Shown here: piece after piece, positions 1-4,793 of the stretch
How positions within the stretch are numbered: the first letter of the stretch is position 1
Layout: each line of letters opens with the position of its first letter
DNA from: CASQEL01 sp036655975
GTDB lineage: Bacteria > Desulfobacterota > Desulfovibrionia > Desulfovibrionales > Desulfovibrionaceae
Assembly: GCA_036655975.1 (NCBI GenBank)
Contig: JAVVPD010000069.1
Coordinates: 1-11,420, forward strand
Length of the DNA stretch: 11,420 bases
Direction of reading: 5' to 3'
The notes under the pieces: model-generated
Database searches by the model: none
Seen by the model: only the letters and a program-made list of their open reading frames with translations
What the model was told of the DNA's origin: nothing
Program-made: the position numbers and the translations under genes

Positions 1-11
1 AAAAATTAAAC

Positions 12-41
12 AATGCCCCCCCACCGCACGCGGCATTTTTT
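12..41 (+). terminator. Intrinsic terminator of an upstream gene outside the window
   Basis: AATGCC (12-17) pairs with GGCATT (32-37) around a 14-base C-rich loop, and a run of six T (36-41) overlaps and follows the stem. The A-rich stretch at 1-10 would read as a U-rich tail on the opposite strand, so the element could work in both directions. It probably ends transcription of a gene lying before base 1 and isolates what follows. The stem is short (6 bp), so this is a good but not strong call. Confidence 0.6.
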
Positions 42-59
42 AGACATAACTCCTATATT

Positions 60-69
60 TCCATATGGA
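60..69. repeat. 10-bp perfect palindrome upstream of the sigma-54 promoter
   Basis: TCCATATGGA is a perfect palindrome centred about 59 bases before the predicted start of the sigma-54 transcript. Enhancer-binding activators of sigma-54 polymerase bind upstream dyads, though usually further away (about -80 to -150). Some activator site is expected, but this one is too short to assign. It could be chance in an AT-rich spacer. Confidence 0.25.
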
Positions 70-96
70 TACGGTAAAATAATCTTTCCTTCATTT

Positions 97-113
97 TTGG
101 CACAAGAATTGCT
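97..113 (+). promoter_or_regulatory. Sigma-54 (RpoN) promoter
   Basis: The sequence TTGGCAC, five bases, then TTGCT matches the sigma-54 consensus (TGGCAC-N5-TTGC) at every core base. The GG of the -24 element is at 99-100 and the GC of the -12 element at 111-112, exactly the required spacing, which puts the predicted start near 124. An overlapping extended -10-like TGCTATGTA (110-118) is a much poorer sigma-70 alternative. The promoter points toward the terminator at 162-196 and the agmatinase gene at 228. Sigma-54 promoters need an ATP-driven activator, so expression should be conditional. I found no other full match in the window on either strand by eye. Confidence 0.72.
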
Positions 114-123
114 ATGTATAGAG

Positions 124-196
124 TACCTTCCTTTCTAAAATATACTTACCTGCCTCCTCCGAAAAACGGCCTGCCCCCCCAAGCGGGCCGTTTTTT
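124..196 (+). ncRNA. Putative sigma-54-driven small RNA or attenuated agmatinase leader
   Basis: Starting at the position predicted from the sigma-54 promoter (about 124) and ending in the terminator U-run (about 195), the transcript would be roughly 72 nt. Its first 37 bases (124-160) contain a single G (152), so they should be unstructured. They include pyrimidine patches CCTTCC (126-131) and CCTCCTCC (153-160), the latter complementary to Shine-Dalgarno sequences. The 3' part is a 13-bp terminator hairpin with a C-rich loop. An exposed anti-SD 5' region plus a terminator hairpin is a common small-RNA design. The alternative is a leader whose terminator must be read through to express the agmatinase gene. 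I saw no obvious antiterminator pairing within the leader. No ORF with an SD is evident inside. Existence is inferred, not shown. Confidence 0.42.
162..196 (+). terminator. Strong Rho-independent terminator before the agmatinase gene
   Basis: AAAAACGGCC (162-171) is perfectly complementary to GGCCGTTTTT (186-195). The stem extends inward by T-G, G-C and C-G pairs to 174/183, giving 13 pairs around an 8-base loop (CCCCCCAA), with six T at 191-196. It lies only about 20 bases before the SD of the agmatinase gene (217-220). That leaves no room for a promoter between the terminator and the gene, so any promoter for the gene must lie upstream of it, or the gene relies on read-through. GCGGGC (183-188) in the right arm can also pair with GCCCGC (205-210), an alternative fold that would be available only in read-through RNA. 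Confidence 0.85.
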
Positions 197-227
197 ATGG
201 GGCAGCCCGCAGCCATGAGGAAAGCCC

Positions 228-1088
228 ATGCATTCTGCCTTTCTCGCTTCAGAATTTGCCCCCAGCCCCCCCGCTGCCGCCCGTTTCCATATCATTCCCG
301 TACCCTATGAAGCCTCCGTTTCCTACGGGCACGGTACCGCACTGGGCCCGCAAGCCATACTTGAGGCCTCCCAGCAATTGGAAGCTTTTGACGGTCTGTC
401 CCAGCCCGGCAGCCATGGCATCTATACCCACCCCCCCCTTGATTGTTCTGGCAGCCCCGAAAGCGTTCTTGCCCGCATTCAGCAGGCCACGGCAGCGGCC
501 CTCCAGTGCCACGCTTTGCCCGTTCTGTTGGGTGGTGAACATTCCCTTACCCTCGGCGCGCTTCGCGCCCTACAGGCCCGCTACGGGCGTTTTGGCATTG
601 TCCAATTCGACGCCCACGCAGACCTACGCCCCAGCTACGAGGGCTCAATCTATTCCCACGCCTGTGTCATGCACCGCGCCGTCGCCGACCTGCATTTACC
701 CCTCGTACAAATGGCTGTACGCGACTTTTGCCTTGAAGAAGCGCAGATTCGCCTTGACTATAACGTCATCCACTTCGACGGCCCCACCCTTGCCCGCCAC
801 GGCCTCCCCACAGAGCCGCTCCCCCCTGATTTTCCCGAACATATTTATATCAGCTTCGACGTGGACGGTCTCGATTCTTCCGTTATGCCCGCCACCGGCA
901 CACCGGTTCCTGGGGGCCTGTCATGGTACGATGCCCTCAGCCTGGTGGAAACATGCACGCAGGCTCGCACCGTCATCGGGATGGATATTGTGGAACTCGC
1001 GCCCATCCCTGCCCTGCACTTTGCCTCCTACACCGCAGCTCGCCTCACCTATCACCTGATGGGCATCGTGGAGAGGGCAAATTTTTAG
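228..1088 (+). CDS. speB: Agmatinase family ureohydrolase
   Basis: Predicted cytoplasmic binuclear manganese hydrolase that splits agmatine into putrescine and urea, a step in polyamine synthesis. At 286 aa it has the usual family length. The ligands of the ureohydrolase fold are all present: GGEH (His105), DAHAD (Asp128, His130, Asp132) and SFDVDGLD (Asp211, Asp213). The N-terminal VPYE and SYGHGT stretches and the ATGTPVPGG loop (222-230) also fit the family. The ATG at 228 has a good SD (GAGG, 217-220, 7 bases away) and places the conserved start of the domain normally. The gene stands alone, behind a strong terminator and a sigma-54 promoter, and converges on the radical SAM gene with no terminator visible in the 9-base gap. 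Substrate is inferred from family resemblance; arginase, guanidinobutyrase or guanidine hydrolase activity cannot be excluded. Confidence 0.85.
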   Translation: MHSAFLASEFAPSPPAAARFHIIPVPYEASVSYGHGTALGPQAILEASQQLEAFDGLSQPGSHGIYTHPPLDCSGSPESVLARIQQATAAALQCHALPVLLGGEHSLTLGALRALQARYGRFGIVQFDAHADLRPSYEGSIYSHACVMHRAVADLHLPLVQMAVRDFCLEEAQIRLDYNVIHFDGPTLARHGLPTEPLPPDFPEHIYISFDVDGLDSSVMPATGTPVPGGLSWYDALSLVETCTQARTVIGMDIVELAPIPALHFASYTAARLTYHLMGIVERANF

Positions 1089-1097
1089 ACGCGGGTG

Positions 1098-2006
1098 CTA
1101 TTCCCCCACGCAACAGCCTTGCCGCAAATTATACATGAGCATATGGCGACTGATCGCGTTAAGGGTATCCGTTTTTTGACGAGTCCATAGGGGGGCGATG
1201 AGTTCTTCGGGGGTGGGGTCACCCGTGAGGCGATGGATGAGGATAGGCGCGGGTAAAAGCGTCAGGGCGCGTACAATAGCCTGCACGTAAGCCTCTTGGG
1301 TAAGCGGGGTGTACAGGCCTTGGGCGTATTGCCGGGCAAGCTCGGTATGACGGGGCACAAAAGTCCCGTGAAGCTTGATGCCGTGCAGGGGCAAAGCCGC
1401 AGCCCAGCGGACGCTGTTCAAAAAATCATCAATACTTTCACCGGGCAAACCCGCCATAAGGTGACCGACAACTTTAATATTCAGGGCCGCAGCATCGCGG
1501 ACGGCCTGGGCCGCCTGTTCCGCACTGTGTTGGCGATTAATGCGTATCAGTGTCGCGTTGTGGCAGCTTTGTAGCCCCAATTCGAGCCACACTTCGGGCA
1601 GGGGGCAGTCCGCCACAAGGCGGAGTTTTTGGGGGTTGAGACAGTCGGGACGCGTGCCCAGAGAGATGCCCACAATATCGGGCAAGAGGGCTGTTTGTTC
1701 AAGGGTTTGAGCCAATTTTTCTACAGGCCCATAGGTATTAGAAAAAGACTGGAAATAAGCTAGAAATTTTCTAGCCTTAGTGTTGACAGCGTATTTCGCT
1801 TGCCAAAACCGCCATTGCGAGTGAATATCGTTTCCTTGAGCGTGGAAACCCGACCCCGCACCTGCGCCGTTACAAAAAATGCAACCGTGTCGGGACAAAG
1901 TTCCGTCCCGATTGGGGCAGGAGGCTCCGGCATCGAGTGGAATTTTTTGCACACGTTGCCCATAACGATGCCGTAAATAGGCAGCTAAGGTGTTCCAAGG
2001 TAGCAT
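1098..2006 (-). CDS. Radical SAM protein, YhcC/YtqA (TIGR01212) family
   Basis: A 302-aa protein of the Elp3-like radical SAM group. It should bind a 4Fe-4S cluster and cleave S-adenosylmethionine. The cluster cysteines are Cys30, Cys42 and Cys45 in the spacing typical of this family (CPNRDG, eleven residues between the first two cysteines, then CIFC), wider than the classical CxxxCxxC. Other recognisable family segments are SLGTRPDCL (115-123), the LELGLQS to INRQH stretch (141-160) and HLMAGLPGE (182-190). The ATG at 2004-2006 gives the expected N-terminus (AAYLRHRYG, then PLDAG before Cys30), but the upstream SD is poor. A pair of adjacent cysteines (298-299) sits near the C-terminus and may be incidental. 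The gene is divergent from mreB and looks monocistronic here. The reaction is not known to me; RNA modification is a common guess for this group. Confidence 0.82.
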   Translation of the reverse strand: MLPWNTLAAYLRHRYGQRVQKIPLDAGASCPNRDGTLSRHGCIFCNGAGAGSGFHAQGNDIHSQWRFWQAKYAVNTKARKFLAYFQSFSNTYGPVEKLAQTLEQTALLPDIVGISLGTRPDCLNPQKLRLVADCPLPEVWLELGLQSCHNATLIRINRQHSAEQAAQAVRDAAALNIKVVGHLMAGLPGESIDDFLNSVRWAAALPLHGIKLHGTFVPRHTELARQYAQGLYTPLTQEAYVQAIVRALTLLPAPILIHRLTGDPTPEELIAPLWTRQKTDTLNAISRHMLMYNLRQGCCVGE

Positions 2007-2191
2007 GGTTACAGCTTTTTTATACGTATTTTACACGAGCGTGGGTGGGAAAAATTTTTGAACTTCCCATGTGCGTTGTTGACTTTACATCCATTTTAGA
2101 TGAACACCGTGTAGCGGAATGCGGGATTTTGTGCAATACGACCAAACCCGTTTCGTACCGATCCACCCACAGAGAGGCAAGCGATAGCACT
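2007..2191. promoter_or_regulatory. Divergent promoter region between the radical SAM gene and mreB
   Basis: These 185 bases must hold promoters for both genes, but neither is clear-cut. For mreB, TTGACT at 2079-2084 is a good -35, but no convincing -10 lies 16-18 bases downstream (TTTTAGAT at 2094-2101 is too close). On the minus strand, TAAAAT (complement of 2027-2032) is a fair -10 without a clear -35. ATACGTAT (2022-2029) is a small palindrome. An SD-like AGAGAGG (2171-2177) precedes the mreB ATG by an unusually long 14 bases. The mreB reading frame stays open through the whole region, but nothing suggests it is translated. Confidence 0.4.
2046..2069. repeat. Short dyad with A5T5 core upstream of mreB
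   Basis: TGGGAA (2046-2051) and TTCCCA (2064-2069) are exact inverted repeats. They flank a segment beginning with the palindrome AAAAATTTTT (2050-2059), just upstream of the TTGACT element. The position suits a regulator site or a bent A-tract near the mreB promoter. The arms are only 6 bp, so chance is quite possible. Confidence 0.25.
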
Positions 2192-3232
2192 ATGGCAAAG
2201 ATTTTGGATTTTGTACTGGGGATGTTTTCTAACGACCTCGCGATTGATCTTGGAACCGCAAATACTTGTGTCTATGTCAAAGGACAGGGCATCATGCTGC
2301 GGGAACCTTCTGTTGTTGCGGTTAAGAAAGACGCGCGTGGGAACAATGTCGTTTTGGCCGTCGGACACGATGCCAAGCGCATGTTAGGACGTACTCCGGG
2401 GAATATCTGGGCCATCAGACCCATGAAAGACGGAGTGATTGCCGACTTTGAAGTGACCGAGGCCATGCTTCGCCATTTTATTGCCAAGGTGCACAATTCT
2501 CGCCGTCTGGTGCGACCGCGAATCATGATTTGCGTCCCCACCGGCATTACCCAAGTAGAAAAACGCGCGGTCAAAGAATCTGCCCAGTCGGCGGGGGCCC
2601 GCGAAGTATATTTGATTGAAGAACCCATGGCGGCGGCCATTGGTGCCAACCTCCCCATTCAGGAACCTACTTCCAATATGGTCGTAGACATTGGCGGCGG
2701 CACCACGGAAGTGGCGGTTATTTCGCTTTCGGGCATTGTGTATTCACGCTCCGTGCGTGTGGGCGGCGACAAAATGGACGAAGCCATTATGACCCACGTT
2801 AAGCGTAAATATAACATGCTGATCGGCGAATCTTCGGCAGAAGAAATCAAAATGAAAATCGCTTCGGCCTATCCCATGGATCCAGAACAGCAAATAGAAG
2901 TGAAAGGCCGAGATTTGGTGACGGGCATTCCACAAAATATCATTATTACCTCCGAAGAAGTACGCAAAGCCATTTCCGAACAGGTAGACAGCATCGTGCA
3001 AGCGGTACGCATTGCGCTGGAGCAGACGCCCCCCGAATTAGCCGCAGATATTGTGGATAGGGGTATTGTGCTGACGGGCGGCGGTGCGCTGCTTAAGGGG
3101 CTGGACCAATTGTTGCGCGAAGAAACCTCCCTGCCCATCACCGTGGTGGACGATCCGCTTTCCACAGTGGTTATGGGCACCGGACGTGCTTTAGATAATC
3201 TTGATATTCTGAAGGAAGTCTGCATAGATTAA
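2192..3232 (+). CDS. mreB: Rod shape-determining actin homologue MreB
   Basis: Bacterial actin that forms membrane-bound antiparallel filaments and steers side-wall peptidoglycan synthesis through MreC, MreD, RodZ, RodA and PBP2. The 346-aa product has the standard length. The actin-fold nucleotide motifs are intact: phosphate 1 (DLGTANT, 19-25), EEPMAAAIGA (143-152), phosphate 2 (DIGGGTTE, 166-173) and the adenosine motif (TGGGALLKG, 295-303). The N-terminal AKILDFVLGMF (2-12) could be a membrane-binding amphipathic helix. I chose the ATG at 2192 because it gives the canonical N-terminus; the frame is open 85 codons further upstream, to 1937, but that extension overlaps the divergent gene and has no SD. 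It is the first gene of the shape cluster, separated from mreC by 140 bases with structured RNA, which could let MreB be made in excess over its membrane partners. Confidence 0.96.
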   Translation: MAKILDFVLGMFSNDLAIDLGTANTCVYVKGQGIMLREPSVVAVKKDARGNNVVLAVGHDAKRMLGRTPGNIWAIRPMKDGVIADFEVTEAMLRHFIAKVHNSRRLVRPRIMICVPTGITQVEKRAVKESAQSAGAREVYLIEEPMAAAIGANLPIQEPTSNMVVDIGGGTTEVAVISLSGIVYSRSVRVGGDKMDEAIMTHVKRKYNMLIGESSAEEIKMKIASAYPMDPEQQIEVKGRDLVTGIPQNIIITSEEVRKAISEQVDSIVQAVRIALEQTPPELAADIVDRGIVLTGGGALLKGLDQLLREETSLPITVVDDPLSTVVMGTGRALDNLDILKEVCID

Positions 3233-3288
3233 GCTGCTTCGTCTATTCTTGGGATATTTCGAATTTGGAATCCCTGCAAGCGAGTATG

Positions 3289-3332
3289 AGCTTTTCGCCG
3301 AAGCTGTTTCAAAACTTTTTTGAAATGGCTTC
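3289..3332 (+). promoter_or_regulatory. Mutually exclusive RNA hairpins between mreB and mreC
   Basis: The segment 3300-3314 pairs with 3318-3332 over 15 positions around a 3-base loop. Two of the pairs are G-U or U-G wobbles (3306/3326, 3305/3327), so the full stem exists only in the + strand RNA. The first bases of its left arm, GAAGCT (3300-3305), can instead pair with AGCTTT (3289-3294) around a 5-base loop. The two hairpins therefore compete. No U-run follows the long stem, so it is not a standard terminator. A processing site, an mRNA stabiliser for the mreB 3' end or a regulatory switch are all possible. A further weak stem, GGGAT/ATCCC (3251-3255/3270-3274), lies just upstream. Confidence 0.5.
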
Positions 3333-3346
3333 TTGCGGTTTATAAA
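3320..3346 (+). promoter_or_regulatory. Possible internal promoter for mreC
   Basis: TTGAAA (3320-3325) and TATAAA (3341-3346) each match the sigma-70 consensus at five of six bases, but the 15-base spacer is short. The -35 element lies in the right arm of the long hairpin. If real, it would allow mreC through rodA to be transcribed separately from mreB. The match is suggestive only. Confidence 0.3.
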
Positions 3347-3372
3347 CGTGTTTTTTAAAGGTACGTATTTTT

Positions 3373-4326
3373 GTGACCCCGCGCCGTTTTATCCTCATCC
3401 CGGTCATTGTGCTCTTTATATACTTGGGCACCTATACGTGGAATCAGCGTACAGGCTTTTTGGACAACCTCGCCACCCAATTGGGGCTTGAAACGGTCGG
3501 GGCGGTACTCAAACCTGTGACCCTGTTCCGCTCCACTGTGGAAAATTTTTGGGATAAATATTTTGATCTTGTCAGCGTGCGCGAAGAAAACGAACGCCTC
3601 AAAACCGACATCATCGCCATTCATGCCCAAATTGTGCAGGCCGGTGAAGACCGCGCCGAAGCGGAACGCTTACGCAAGCTTTTGTCCATGCCGCCGGACG
3701 AACAATGGCGCTCGGTGGGCGCGCGGGTACTGGCGGGGCGCATGGGCCCTAATTCTGTGTTGGAAACCGTGACCATCAACCGTGGCTATCTGGCAGGGGG
3801 CCTACCGGGCACACCTTTGGCAACCGAGCTGGGCCTAGTGGGCCGCGTTTTGCGCGCCTCCGCCACCACGGCCACAGCCTTACTTTTGACCGACCCCGGC
3901 AGCCGCATTGCGGTACTCAGCCAAAACACCCGCGCCCCGGGCGTGCTCAGTGGGCGCGGGGCGCGCCACCCCTTGGAAATGCGCTTCGTGGCCCGCAATT
4001 CCGAGGTGGAAACCGGAGAACTGCTCGTCACTTCTGGGCTGGACGGGGTATACCCCAAGGGCATTCCCGTGGCCCGTGTGGTCAGTGTGGCCCCTTCGGA
4101 CTATTCCCAATTTATGTCCGTGCTCGCCAGCCCGCTGGTGGACGTGGACCGCCTCGAAGAAGTGCTGTTGCTCGAACGTAGCGTCGACGCACAGGTCAAC
4201 CCCTTTGGCCCTGACGAATCTCCCACCATGCCCATTGTGCAGGCCGTAAATCCCGAACTGATCGGCCCAGTTCTGCCGCCTCCCCCCCCCAAGACGGTGC
4301 CGGGGGCACAGGGCCGCCCGCAATGA
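3373..4326 (+). CDS. mreC: Rod shape-determining protein MreC
   Basis: Bitopic inner-membrane protein that links MreB to the periplasmic side of the elongasome and activates PBP2-RodA. The 317-aa product has one N-terminal membrane segment (about 6-22), a predicted coiled coil (about 64-105, rich in E, R and L heptads) and then the beta-rich MreC domain (about 115-270), including LLLTDPGSRIAVL (170-182) and TSGLDGVYPKG (220-230). The tail is proline-rich (PPPPPP at about 302-307) and encoded by a C9 run. The GTG start at 3373 is preceded by AAAGG (3357-3361) with an 11-base spacer, slightly long; the start fits the family, with a few basic residues before the membrane helix. Its TGA overlaps the ATG of the next gene (ATGA), implying translational coupling. 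Confidence 0.93.
   Translation: MTPRRFILIPVIVLFIYLGTYTWNQRTGFLDNLATQLGLETVGAVLKPVTLFRSTVENFWDKYFDLVSVREENERLKTDIIAIHAQIVQAGEDRAEAERLRKLLSMPPDEQWRSVGARVLAGRMGPNSVLETVTINRGYLAGGLPGTPLATELGLVGRVLRASATTATALLLTDPGSRIAVLSQNTRAPGVLSGRGARHPLEMRFVARNSEVETGELLVTSGLDGVYPKGIPVARVVSVAPSDYSQFMSVLASPLVDVDRLEEVLLLERSVDAQVNPFGPDESPTMPIVQAVNPELIGPVLPPPPPKTVPGAQGRPQ
4282..4290 (+). repeat. C9 homopolymer near the 3' end of mreC
   Basis: Nine consecutive C are read in mreC as three proline codons (CCC CCC CCC AAG). Such runs are prone to length change during replication and to slippage. The frame entered by a -1 slip stays open for 14 codons (4281-4322) and runs straight into the ATG of the mreD-like gene at 4323. 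The run itself is directly visible; any functional role is conjecture. Confidence 0.6.
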
Positions 4327-4793
4327 ACTGGCCTAATATCCTCTGGTGGATCTGTTTTATTCCGCTGGCCTTTGTGGTGCAGATCTATGTTCCCGGTCTG
4401 GACGCGTTGGTCATCGGGCTGGTTATTGTCTTACAAGAACGCCGGTATAAAGATTTATTATGGGTTCTTCCACTGCTGGTTATTTTGCAAGAGGGTATGG
4501 GCTCACGCGAATTTGGCGGAGCCATTGTTTGGTATATGATGGTGATTATTGTTTTCAATATGGGGCGCTGGCTGTTCGAGGTAGAAAATATCCTGTTCAT
4601 CTGCCTGCTGGCGGGCTGTCTCGGTGCCAGTCATTTTGCCATTGTGTATTTTATGGCCCCCCTGCAAAACCTGCCTGTGGATATTCAAAACTTGACTGAC
4701 GAAAGCCTCACCCAAGCTATTTTTATCGCCACGGTCTGGTGGCTGGCCTATTTCTCACGCCGAGGCGTGCAGGCGGACGAAGAAAATGCCTGA
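4323..4793 (+). CDS. mreD: MreD-like rod shape-determining membrane protein
   Basis: A small 156-aa, very hydrophobic protein in the position where MreD is found, between mreC and mrdA. MreD is the integral membrane partner of MreC. By eye there are about five membrane-spanning stretches: roughly 6-23, 25-38, 44-56, 68-80 and 89-111, plus a sixth at 131-145. Charged loops include QERRYKD (38-44). The C-terminus is short and acidic (QADEENA). Sequence conservation in MreD is low, so the call rests on topology, size and context more than on motifs. The ATG overlaps the mreC stop by 4 bases, and the 3' end overlaps mrdA by 8 bases, so the three genes should be translated together. Confidence 0.72.
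   Translation: MNWPNILWWICFIPLAFVVQIYVPGLDALVIGLVIVLQERRYKDLLWVLPLLVILQEGMGSREFGGAIVWYMMVIIVFNMGRWLFEVENILFICLLAGCLGASHFAIVYFMAPLQNLPVDIQNLTDESLTQAIFIATVWWLAYFSRRGVQADEENA

Noticed and set aside
256..1059. A 267-codon open frame overlapping the agmatinase gene on the same strand
   Set aside because: It is a +1-shifted shadow of a proline- and alanine-rich, GC-rich coding region. Its product has no recognisable domain, whereas the 228 frame carries all metal ligands of the ureohydrolase family.
1937..2191. Possible 85-residue N-terminal extension of MreB
   Set aside because: It overlaps the divergent gene, has no SD at 1937 or at the internal ATG 2069, and MreB proteins begin where the 2192 ATG places the start.
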